Source of the DNA: an archaeon
GTDB lineage: Archaea; Thermoplasmatota; Thermoplasmata; WALJ01
NCBI GenBank assembly: GCA_024278375.1
Contig: JAJRTH010000025.1
Coordinates: forward strand, 1 to 41,251
Length of the DNA: 41,251 nucleotides
Reading direction: 5' to 3'
Under the pieces are notes generated by a model, which worked only from the letters and a program-made list of their open reading frames with translations, made no database searches and was not told the DNA's origin. The position numbers and the translations under genes are program-made. Of this stretch, positions 18,259 through 26,232 are shown in pieces. Within the stretch, counting starts at the first letter, position 1, and every line of letters begins with the position of its first letter.

Positions 18259-18582
18259 ATGCATGTGGAAAACGGAGATTATGTAGAGGTCAACTACACC
18301 GGAAGGCTCGAGGACGGGACGATATTCGATTCTTCCGTGGAGGATGTGGCCAGAAAGGCGGGGACATACGATTCCGGAAGGAAATACGAGCCCCTTGGCT
18401 TCACCGTAGGGGAAGGTATGCTGATAGACGGCTTTGAAAAAGGTGTTCTGGGAATGGAAATCGGGGAGAAGAAGGAGATAAGGATTCCTCCGGAAAAGGC
18501 CTACGGTACGGAGGGAAAACATCCGCTCGCAGGAAAAACCCTGATTTTTGAGATAGAGGTCACGAAAATAGTAAAAAAATGA
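18259..18582 (+). CDS. FKBP-type peptidyl-prolyl cis-trans isomerase
   Basis: [66 protein letters not shown] at 18259 preferred over track start 18157. Confidence 0.9.
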   Translation: MHVENGDYVEVNYTGRLEDGTIFDSSVEDVARKAGTYDSGRKYEPLGFTVGEGMLIDGFEKGVLGMEIGEKKEIRIPPEKAYGTEGKHPLAGKTLIFEIEVTKIVKK

Positions 18583-19814
18583 TGGCCATGGAGGAAGAAC
18601 TCAGGAGATTTGCGAGATATCCCTTCACAGAAGGGGCGAAAAAATACATCTCCGAACGGAAGATATCGATAGGCGAAGTAATCTCATACGATATCACGGA
18701 TAATGGCGCCATTCAGGACGCATGGAATCGGGTTTACGGCGCATTTGTCGGAAAGATAGTCTTTCTGCCGGTTGTGGAGGACGAGGTGTGGAAACATGTG
18801 GAAAGGCATCTCTCGTCAGGAGAGATGGACCCGTCGGAAGTGCTGGAAGCCTCGGATAGAACGGCCGGAAAATACGCCGGTAGCGATGAGATAGACGTAC
18901 CCCACACTGAAGAAGGGATCAGAGCAAGGATAATATCTTACCCGCTTGCCAGAATAATGGTCTCTTGTATCTCAGAACCAAGATTTCTGAGGAGATATGC
19001 CCTAAAAGAGGCCGAACTGTGCAGAAGGACCCTTGAAATGGAGTGGGATTCCGGCACGGCCCCCGAATTCTTTGTGGAACTGGGGGAAGAGATGGGGCTA
19101 AAGATAGAAATCGACGATGAAAGGGCGGCGATGGATGCCATAAGCTATGTTAAGAACACGGCACAGATGAAGGACATGAGGAAGAAATTACTGTTTCAGG
19201 ATGTCCGGAACGGGATGGTGTATTTCGAAAGGAAAAAAGGCGATGAGGGCAGGGAATACATGGATGTTATATTCCGGTCCTTCCAGCAGGCACTTCAGGA
19301 GAGGATTGATTCCGAGCTTCCCCTGAGGGTACCGGGGGAACTCTGTCGAAAACTCGAGCCGCTCATCAAGGTCCTGAAATTCATAATAAACAACTACTAC
19401 GAAAACTACCATCTCGAGAACCTTGGAGAGGTTGAGACGGAGAAGTTCCCGCCCTGCATGAAAAAGCTGTTCTCAATGGCGAAGAGCGGTATGAACCTGC
19501 CCCACAGCGGAAGATTCGCGCTCACGGCCTTCCTCCACAGGGTCGGGATGTCGGTGGATGACATAGTCAAAGCCTTCGCCGCATCGCCGGATTTCAACGA
19601 ATCCATAACGAGATATCAGGTGAGACACATAGCCGGAGAGATTTCAGGGGTGGAATACATGCCCCAAAAATGCAGTGTAATGGTCTCCGAGGGGCTATGT
19701 CACAAGCCGGATACGCTCTGCAAAAAGGAATGGATGACACACCCTCTGATATACTACAGGGTGAAAAAGGAGGGAAAAAAACATGGTAAAACTGGAAAAA
19801 ATAGACATATATGA
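18579..19814 (+). CDS. priL: DNA primase large subunit
   Basis: [62 protein letters not shown] (4Fe-4S cysteines). Confidence 0.9.
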   Translation: MMAMEEELRRFARYPFTEGAKKYISERKISIGEVISYDITDNGAIQDAWNRVYGAFVGKIVFLPVVEDEVWKHVERHLSSGEMDPSEVLEASDRTAGKYAGSDEIDVPHTEEGIRARIISYPLARIMVSCISEPRFLRRYALKEAELCRRTLEMEWDSGTAPEFFVELGEEMGLKIEIDDERAAMDAISYVKNTAQMKDMRKKLLFQDVRNGMVYFERKKGDEGREYMDVIFRSFQQALQERIDSELPLRVPGELCRKLEPLIKVLKFIINNYYENYHLENLGEVETEKFPPCMKKLFSMAKSGMNLPHSGRFALTAFLHRVGMSVDDIVKAFAASPDFNESITRYQVRHIAGEISGVEYMPQKCSVMVSEGLCHKPDTLCKKEWMTHPLIYYRVKKEGKKHGKTGKNRHI

Positions 19815-20874
19815 GGTTGAGGTCCAAAGAAAGTCCTTGTTCAGGATAGCAACAGGTACGTCTTCCACCGTGAGAAACACTGTGATAATAATAAAAAGCC
19901 GAGATAATGAGGGGTGGGGTGCGGGAGCACCTACCCGCGTTACCGGTGAGACACTGGAAGGAATAAGCGAAGCCCTTCATCTAATAAAGCGGGAAATTGA
20001 GGGAAAGGAATTCGAAACCCCGGAGGATGCCATAAATAGGGCTGAAAACCTCATCGGAAAGCATCCCTCTGCCATGGCTGCATTCGACATAGCTGTTTAC
20101 GACCTTTTCTCCAGAGAAGCCGGCCTGCCCCTTTACCTCTATCTCTCGGAAAGGCATGGAACGAAACCCAGAGAGAGGATAATGACGGACATGACCCTGG
20201 GAATAGAAAGCATTGAAAAAACCGTGGAAGAGGCGCTCCGCTCGAAAAAGGCCGGATTTCGGGCATTGAAGGTCAAGATAGGGCTGGACTTCGAGGAGGA
20301 CATGGAAAGGATAGAGGCCGTGAGAGATGCCGCCGGAAAGGATATTATGCTATGGGCTGATGCGAACCAGGGATATTCCGTGGATAACGCGATTGAAGCA
20401 TCCGACATACTTCATGATAACGAGTATCTTTTCTTTGAGCAGCCGGTGAAATGGGACGATTTCGAAGGGTTGAAAAAGGTCGGTGAAAAATCGAAAATCC
20501 CGGTATTTGCCGATGAGTCCGCAAAAAGCATCGAGTTTGTGGAGAGAATCGCAGAAAATCACATTGCGGACGGGATAAACATAAAGCTCATGAAGTTCGG
20601 GGGAATTCGGAGAGCGGTCGAGGTGAGAAACATCGCAAAAAGATATGGTCTGAAGCTCATGATTGGCTGCATGGGAGAAACCTCTCTCACGGTTGCCGCG
20701 GCACTGCATCTCGCCATGGCATTTCCCGAGATAGAATACGCAGATCTTGATTCGCAGTTCATGCTGAAAGAAGACCTCGCAGAGGGAATACTGTTCGAAA
20801 ACGGATTTTTATCGATAAAAGGTAGTGGGTTAGGTGTGGAGATAAAAAAGAAAACTCTGAAAACTATGGGTTGA
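19783..20874 (+). CDS. Enolase-superfamily dipeptide epimerase (mandelate racemase/muconate lactonizing family)
   Basis: FRALKVKIGLDFEEDMERI, DANQGYS, FFEQPVKWDD, VFADESAKS, INIKLMKFGGI. Overlaps priL by 32 nt. Confidence 0.87.
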   Translation: MVKLEKIDIYEVEVQRKSLFRIATGTSSTVRNTVIIIKSRDNEGWGAGAPTRVTGETLEGISEALHLIKREIEGKEFETPEDAINRAENLIGKHPSAMAAFDIAVYDLFSREAGLPLYLYLSERHGTKPRERIMTDMTLGIESIEKTVEEALRSKKAGFRALKVKIGLDFEEDMERIEAVRDAAGKDIMLWADANQGYSVDNAIEASDILHDNEYLFFEQPVKWDDFEGLKKVGEKSKIPVFADESAKSIEFVERIAENHIADGINIKLMKFGGIRRAVEVRNIAKRYGLKLMIGCMGETSLTVAAALHLAMAFPEIEYADLDSQFMLKEDLAEGILFENGFLSIKGSGLGVEIKKKTLKTMG

Positions 20875-20912
20875 AAACAAAATCGGTAGTTTAATAAGTC
20901 AATCCGAAATCT

Positions 20913-22523
20913 GTGGCCGTGGACGGCTATATCCTGGCGCTCCTCATAATCGTCGCATTCGTGGTCATTGCCTATATCATGCAGAAAAAGGGCATTCTTG
21001 AGAGATACAGTATGGAGCTCTACGGTCCTTTTATAATGTGGAAAACGAAAAAGGGCAGGGAACTGATAGACCGAACGGCAAGGAAAAGGGAGCGCTTCTG
21101 GGAGAGATACGCGGACATCTCTCTGGCGGTAATATTCTTCTTCATGTTTTTCGGTACCCTGCTCCTGATATGGGTGGCCACAATGGTCAGCAAAATTCCG
21201 GCATCGAAGGCCCCGAGTCCTCAGATGATGCTGGGCATACCCGGGATAAACCCGATAATACCAATATGGTACGGCATACTCGGTCTTGCTGTCGCCATAG
21301 TTTTCCATGAGTTCTCCCACGGAATACTCGCAAGGGTTGCAAAAGTGAGAATAAAATCCCTCGGCCTTCTGTTCTTCATATTCCCGGTGGGTGCGTTCGT
21401 AGAGCCGGATGAGGAAGAGGTCAACAGACTTCCGAAAAAAAAGAGGATGAGAATGTATGCTGTCGGACCGAGCGCCAACATATTTCTGGCAATCGTTTTC
21501 GCCCTGCTTTTCATAGGAATGGTTGGTCAGGCCCGGCCGATACGTGACGGAGTTATCGTATACGGCACATATGAAAACACACCTGCATCCGATGTTCTGG
21601 ACGCTGGAATGGAAATAACGGAGATCAACGGAACCGCCATATCCTCTCCCGCAGACCTCAACAATGCACCCCTTCCGCCCGCACCAGAGAAGGTAGAGAT
21701 AAGGATAACAGACGGTAGAACCGAAAGAAACTTGGAAATCACCTCTGGTCTGATAATTGTCGGCATAACGGAGGGCTATGCCGCATACGAATCGGGCATC
21801 GAAAAGGGAATGCTCATCTCCTCTCTAAACGATACGACCATACACAATTACAGCGATTTCACCTATGCTCTGTCTTTAATAAAGCCGGGACAGGAAGTCA
21901 ATATAACTCTTTACGAAAGAAATGGCGGAGAATATGTGCCTGCGAACATAAGCACCATAAGATTCACGGCGGATGACAAGTATTCCTACTACGAGCGGTA
22001 CTTTCCCCATGAAAACCGCGATGAGTACAGAGGAAAGGCAATCATGGGTGTTGCGGTCTCTACCTTTGGGATATACGCCATAGATGCGGAGGACATACCG
22101 AGGACTCTCGCACATCCTTTCTGGGGTGTGCGCAGCATGGACGACTTCGTTTCGAGCTCTCTGAGGTACCTTTCGCTTCCTGTTACCGGTGTGATGGGCA
22201 TGGCAGAGAAAACAGGACATCTTTACTCCTACGGGGTCCTGGATTTCTTGGGTCCGTCCGGCTTCTGGATACTCGCAAACATCCTTTACTGGATATTCTG
22301 GCTCAACCTCATGGTCGGGATAACCAACGCACTGCCGGCAATTCCTCTGGACGGAGGGTTCATCTTCAAGGATGCCGTGAAATGGCTCCTCGAAAAGCTC
22401 AGGAGGAATATGGACAAGGAGAAACTGGAGAAGATATCCGCCAGGATAAGCACCACAACGGCCTTCTTCATACTCTTCCTGATACTGTGGCAGATAATAG
22501 GGCCGAGATTGTCGCTTATATGA
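20913..22523 (+). CDS. Site-2 protease (M50) family membrane metallopeptidase with PDZ-like domains
   Basis: HEFSHGILARVAKVRIKSLG, GPSANIFLAI, NALPAIPLDGGFIFKD; PDZ-like GYAAYESGIEKGMLISSLNDTTI. Confidence 0.88.
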   Translation: MAVDGYILALLIIVAFVVIAYIMQKKGILERYSMELYGPFIMWKTKKGRELIDRTARKRERFWERYADISLAVIFFFMFFGTLLLIWVATMVSKIPASKAPSPQMMLGIPGINPIIPIWYGILGLAVAIVFHEFSHGILARVAKVRIKSLGLLFFIFPVGAFVEPDEEEVNRLPKKKRMRMYAVGPSANIFLAIVFALLFIGMVGQARPIRDGVIVYGTYENTPASDVLDAGMEITEINGTAISSPADLNNAPLPPAPEKVEIRITDGRTERNLEITSGLIIVGITEGYAAYESGIEKGMLISSLNDTTIHNYSDFTYALSLIKPGQEVNITLYERNGGEYVPANISTIRFTADDKYSYYERYFPHENRDEYRGKAIMGVAVSTFGIYAIDAEDIPRTLAHPFWGVRSMDDFVSSSLRYLSLPVTGVMGMAEKTGHLYSYGVLDFLGPSGFWILANILYWIFWLNLMVGITNALPAIPLDGGFIFKDAVKWLLEKLRRNMDKEKLEKISARISTTTAFFILFLILWQIIGPRLSLI

Positions 22524-22561
22524 GGCGCTTACCGAGGTAAAACTTTAATAATCGAAGATTA

Positions 22562-22798
22562 ATGGTGGAGTGTGATAACATGGACAGACTGAAACCACTG
22601 ACAGTACTGAATCAAGCCATGAACAGCCCGGTTATAGTCGAACTCAGAGGAGGTAAGGAGTACCACGGAATCCTGGACGGTTACGACCCGCACATGAACG
22701 TCGTGCTCAAGAATGCGGAATATATAGACAAGGATACCGTAAAGAGGTTCGATAAGATTATACTCAGAGGAGATAATGTTATATACATCTCACCGTAA
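22562..22798 (+). CDS. Sm-like archaeal protein (LSm)
   Basis: [58 protein letters not shown]. Start may be ATG 22580. Confidence 0.93.
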   Translation: MVECDNMDRLKPLTVLNQAMNSPVIVELRGGKEYHGILDGYDPHMNVVLKNAEYIDKDTVKRFDKIILRGDNVIYISP

Positions 22799-22809
22799 GG
22801 GGGAAGAAT

Positions 22810-22977
22810 ATGTCAAAAGGCACACCTTCAATGGGCAAAAGAAGCGGTAAGAAGACACATATAAGGTGCAGAAGATGCGGCAGGCACTCCTACCACGTCC
22901 GTCACAAAGTGTGCGCTCACTGCGGATACGGGAGAAGCTCGAAGATGAGGAGCTATAACTGGGCCAAGGTGCATTGA
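22810..22977 (+). CDS. rpl37e: Ribosomal protein L37e
   Basis: [55 protein letters not shown] (55 aa, below ORF-track cutoff); LSm-L37e adjacency is a common archaeal arrangement. Confidence 0.95.
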   Translation: MSKGTPSMGKRSGKKTHIRCRRCGRHSYHVRHKVCAHCGYGRSSKMRSYNWAKVH

Positions 22978-22978
22978 T

Positions 22979-24382
22979 TTGCCATTCGGAGAAGCCTGCG
23001 GTGTTGTGGGAATCTACTCCCATAAGCAGGTTTCTTACGATATCTTCACGGCATTGAGGGTTCTCCAGCACAGGGGGCAGGAGAGCGCAGGAATTTCCGT
23101 TTTCAACGATGGAATCCACACGTATAAGGACATGGGTCTTGTAACGGATGTTTTCAAACCCAAAACCCTTGAAAAGATGAGGGGAAACATCGGAATAGGA
23201 CATGTTCGGTACTCCACGGAAGGGGCATCCGTACAGAAAAACGCACAGCCGATAGAGATAAGCACGACAATAGGTCAGCTCGCCCTGGGACATAACGGAG
23301 AACTGGTCAATGCGAACGAACTGAGGGAAAAATACAAGGAGAAGGGATGGGCCTTCTTTTCAAACACGGACTCCGAGATAATAATCCGCGTACTGGCCAA
23401 GGAACTGCATGAAGGCAGAGACCCGGTATCTGCCATAAAAAACACGATGTATGAGATATCCGGTTCATATTCCCTTGTACTTCTCATAAACAACAGGCTG
23501 TTTGGTATAAGGGACCCGCTCGGGATCAAACCCCTTGCAATAGGAAAAAAGAGCGGAAAGTACATAATAGCCTCCGAAAGCGTTGTTTTCGACGCCCTTG
23601 ATGTCGATATGGTAAGAGATGTTAGCCCGGGTGAGATAGTGGAGATAGGAGAAAACGGCATAAATTCTTACAGAGTTCCGACACCGGAGCATACCGCGCA
23701 CTGCTTCTTCGAATGGGTTTATTTTGCAAGGTCCGATTCTGTTATGGACGGAGTTCTCGCATATGACGTGAGAAAAAAGATAGGGAACATCCTTTCCAGA
23801 GAACATCCTGTGGAGGCTGACCTCGTTGTGCCGGTACCGGATTCGGGCCGCTCCTATGCCATAGGATACTGTGAGGCCTCTGGAATAAAGTACGGTGAAG
23901 GGCTCATCAAGAACAGATATGTGGAGAGGACGTTCATAATGCCCGAGCAGGTCATGAGGGAATACAATGTCTCCGTGAAACTCAATCCCGTAAAATCCAT
24001 GGTGGAGGGTAAGAGAATCGTTCTGGTTGATGATTCCATAGTCCGCGGAACGACCATGGGAAAGATCGTTTCCATACTTCGAAAGGCCGGGGCAAAGCAG
24101 GTGCATGTGAGAATAGGATGTCCCATGATAATAGCACCCTGTTATCTCGGAATAGACATGAAGACAAGAGGACAGCTCATAGCCTCCAACAAATCGGTGG
24201 AAGGCATCAGAGAGACCATAGGCGCCGATTCCCTGGGGTATCTGAGCATCGACGGATTGATAGAGGCCATGGGAAAGGACAGGAAAGACCTGTGTCTGGG
24301 ATGCATCACCGGAGAATATCCGGTTAAAATAAGGGGTGAGAAGATGAGGGGTCAGGAGAGCCTGGACAGATATCTCGTGTAA
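22979..24382 (+). CDS. purF: Amidophosphoribosyltransferase
   Basis: CGVVGIYSH.., LQHRGQESAGISVF, GIGHVRYST, VLVDDSIVRGTTMGKIV. TTG start. Confidence 0.93.
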   Translation: MPFGEACGVVGIYSHKQVSYDIFTALRVLQHRGQESAGISVFNDGIHTYKDMGLVTDVFKPKTLEKMRGNIGIGHVRYSTEGASVQKNAQPIEISTTIGQLALGHNGELVNANELREKYKEKGWAFFSNTDSEIIIRVLAKELHEGRDPVSAIKNTMYEISGSYSLVLLINNRLFGIRDPLGIKPLAIGKKSGKYIIASESVVFDALDVDMVRDVSPGEIVEIGENGINSYRVPTPEHTAHCFFEWVYFARSDSVMDGVLAYDVRKKIGNILSREHPVEADLVVPVPDSGRSYAIGYCEASGIKYGEGLIKNRYVERTFIMPEQVMREYNVSVKLNPVKSMVEGKRIVLVDDSIVRGTTMGKIVSILRKAGAKQVHVRIGCPMIIAPCYLGIDMKTRGQLIASNKSVEGIRETIGADSLGYLSIDGLIEAMGKDRKDLCLGCITGEYPVKIRGEKMRGQESLDRYLV

Positions 24383-24445
24383 GATAAGCCTCATATACCT
24401 GTTCGTATAGTCGGAAAAACAGTTGGCAGAGCAGTATCGCAGAAA

Positions 24446-24518
24446 GCAGGCGTGATCTAGTTGGTTAGGATTAGGGCCTTCCAAGCCCTCTGCCCGGGTT
24501 CGAATCCCGGCGCCTGCA
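24446..24518 (+). tRNA. tRNA-Gly (anticodon TCC)
   Basis: GCAGGCGTGATCTAGTTGGTTAGGATTAGGGCCTTCCAAGCCCTCTGCCCGGGTTCGAATCCCGGCGCCTGCA; anticodon loop CTTCCAA. Confidence 0.96.
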
Positions 24519-24646
24519 CTCGCTCACTTCGTTCGCTCGTGCAGACAATCCCAAAAGTGCGAAGGCGTTACTTCGCACCCACGCACTCATATCCTCATGA
24601 GTGCTGCTCGCAAAATGCTTTGCATTTTGCTCGTCCCGGCGCCTGC
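24519..24646. repeat. Hairpin mosaic between tRNA-Gly 3' end and an echo of that 3' end (CCCGGCGCCTGC at 24635-24646)
   Basis: Hairpins GTGCGAAG-GCGTTA-CTTCGCAC (24557-24578), GCACTCAT-ATCCTC-ATGAGTGC (24583-24604), GCAAAATGC-TTT-GCATTTTGC (24610-24630); the 12-nt echo is identical to 24506-24517. Confidence 0.85.
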
Positions 24647-24668
24647 GTATAGGATATATCTGCAAAAT

Positions 24669-24686
24669 GCCACTATGGCTTAGCGG
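24669..24686 (+). repeat. Truncated tRNA-Thr 5' fragment (GCCACTATGGCTTAGCGG) followed by hairpin arms CTTTCTTTG/CAAAGAAAG
   Basis: 17/18 match to tRNA-Thr(GGT) positions 1-18. Confidence 0.85.
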
Positions 24687-24816
24687 CGGGCCCTTTCTTT
24701 GCTGCTCGCTCCGCTGGCTCGCCCTCCAAAGAAAGCCACCGGTGGTAAAGAAAATCGGGCTCACCTGCTCGCCCGCAATTTTCTTGTATTCGCCCACCAT
24801 CTCGCACCATTAACAT

Positions 24817-24948
24817 GCCACTGTGGCTTAGCGGTATCCGCACTCCTATCCTCAGGAGCGCTCTACCCTAAGCCTTCAACATGCCACTGTGGCTTAGCGG
24901 TATCCGCACTCCTATCCTCAGGAGCGCTCTACCCTAAGCCTTCAACAT
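24817..24948 (+). repeat. Two exact 66-bp tandem units, each starting with the 5' 21 nt of tRNA-Thr(GGT), abutting the intact tRNA gene
   Basis: Units 24817-24882 and 24883-24948; intact tRNA begins 24949. Each unit folds as GGCTTAGcGGTA..GCaCTCCT-ATCCTC-AGGAGcGC..TACCCTAAGCC. Confidence 0.93.
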
Positions 24949-25020
24949 GCCACTGTGGCTTAGCGGTATAGCGACGCCTTGGTAAGGCGTAGGTCGGGGG
25001 TTCGATTCCCCCCAGTGGCT
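24949..25020 (+). tRNA. tRNA-Thr (anticodon GGT)
   Basis: GCCACTGTGGCTTAGCGGTATAGCGACGCCTTGGTAAGGCGTAGGTCGGGGGTTCGATTCCCCCCAGTGGCT; anticodon loop TTGGTAA. Confidence 0.95.
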
Positions 25021-25087
25021 CTCAATAAGCGGAGCGTCCGGGGCATTTCCGAGGTGCGCTTTGCCCGAAGGGGTTAAAGGGCACTTC

Positions 25088-25113
25088 TTGATTCCGCCAG
25101 TGGCTCTCAATAA
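25088..25113 (+). repeat. Echo of tRNA-Thr 3' end plus flank (TTGATTCCGCCAGTGGCTCTCAATAA)
   Basis: CAGTGGCTCTCAATAA is identical at 25013-25028 and 25098-25113; the intervening sequence contains hairpin arms AGGTGCGCTTT/AAAGGGCACTT. Confidence 0.9.
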
Positions 25114-25135
25114 ACCGACCAGACATATGCAATCT

Positions 25136-25208
25136 GGGCCCGTGGTCTAGTGGTTATGACGTCCGCCTCACACGCGGGAGGTCGCCGGTTCAAATCCGGC
25201 CGGGCCCA
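25136..25208 (+). tRNA. tRNA-Val (anticodon CAC)
   Basis: GGGCCCGTGGTCTAGTGGTTATGACGTCCGCCTCACACGCGGGAGGTCGCCGGTTCAAATCCGGCCGGGCCCA; anticodon loop CTCACAC. Confidence 0.95.
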
Positions 25209-25245
25209 TCCCAAAAACTAAAAACATCCACTTTTTCCCTGTTCT

Positions 25246-26232
25246 GTGAAAGGATATGCCATATGGCTTTCCGGAGAGCATCCAACCCTTCCTTACGCCG
25301 AGCTGAAAGGTGCTGTTGAAGCCGAAGGAGCGGATATTCTGGGGACTTTCGAGAGGATAGCGGTTGTTGCCGGGAAAAATGCGGATATGGTGTTCCCGAG
25401 AATGGGCTATGCAAGGCGCTCCTCACTTCTCATATCTCATGGGGATTTCGAGACCGTGAAAAGAGGGATCGAGGATGCGGATTTGCCGGAGGGAAGCTTT
25501 GCCGTGAGAGCGTACAGGTACTGTGATTTCCCGGGAAAAAGAAGGGATGTGGAGCGCAAAATGGGAGAGATAATATCCAAGCAGAGAAATATAGACCTAG
25601 AAAATCCTGAGCATGTCCTGGAAATATATCTCGGAAATGAGATTTTCGCAGGTTTGAAGATCGAGGATAAAAGAAAACTTGCTGAGAGAGAGCCGCAGAA
25701 AAGACCTTTTTTCTCTCCTGTGACCCTCGGTCCGAAGATGGCCCGGGCTCTCATCAACCTTACGAGGGCGAAAAGGGGGAAAAGAATTCTAGACCCTTTC
25801 TGCGGGACCGGGGGAATTCTGGTGGAGGCCGGGCTGATCGGAATCACACCTGTTGGAGCGGATTTCGATGTTGAAATGCTCGAAAGAACCGGGGCAAATA
25901 TGCGATTTTACGGGGTCAACGCTGAGTTATACGGAATGGATGTAGGGGGGATAGTCTCTATAAAAGGCATACATGCGGTGGCCACGGATCCTCCCTACGG
26001 AAGGTCCTCGAAAACAGGCGGTGAACCGATAGAGAAAATATATGAAAGAGCATTCAGGGCAATGGCCGAGATGCTTGATGTTGGGAAATATGTCTCCATA
26101 ATACTTACGGATACAAGGCAATGTAAGATGGCCATGGGCTTCGAACTTGTTGAACGCCATCCTGTCAGGGTTCATCGCTCACTCACGAGGAACTTCTGCC
26201 TCTTGCGGAGGTATGATGATGTTGAAGTTTAG
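25246..26232 (+). CDS. trmG10: tRNA (guanine(10)-N2)-methyltransferase-like (THUMP + MTase)
   Basis: LDPFCGTGGILVEAGLIGITPVGADFD, ATDPPYGRSSKTGGE; THUMP-like N-terminus. Confidence 0.88.
   Translation: MKGYAIWLSGEHPTLPYAELKGAVEAEGADILGTFERIAVVAGKNADMVFPRMGYARRSSLLISHGDFETVKRGIEDADLPEGSFAVRAYRYCDFPGKRRDVERKMGEIISKQRNIDLENPEHVLEIYLGNEIFAGLKIEDKRKLAEREPQKRPFFSPVTLGPKMARALINLTRAKRGKRILDPFCGTGGILVEAGLIGITPVGADFDVEMLERTGANMRFYGVNAELYGMDVGGIVSIKGIHAVATDPPYGRSSKTGGEPIEKIYERAFRAMAEMLDVGKYVSIILTDTRQCKMAMGFELVERHPVRVHRSLTRNFCLLRRYDDVEV

Noticed and set aside
24461-24971. ORFs in the track across 24461-24971 (for example TCHCGLAVSALLSSGALYPKPS repeats)
   Set aside because: They are translations of tRNA genes and hairpin repeats, not protein-coding.
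24817-25020. Regularly spaced repeats resembling a small CRISPR-like array
   Set aside because: The whole 66-bp unit is identical (no unique spacers), the repeat is a tRNA fragment, and no cas genes are nearby.
25209-25300. A 3'-end echo downstream of tRNA-Val(CAC)
   Set aside because: No repeat of GCCGGGCCC or adjacent sequence was found downstream; this tRNA appears not to follow the pattern.
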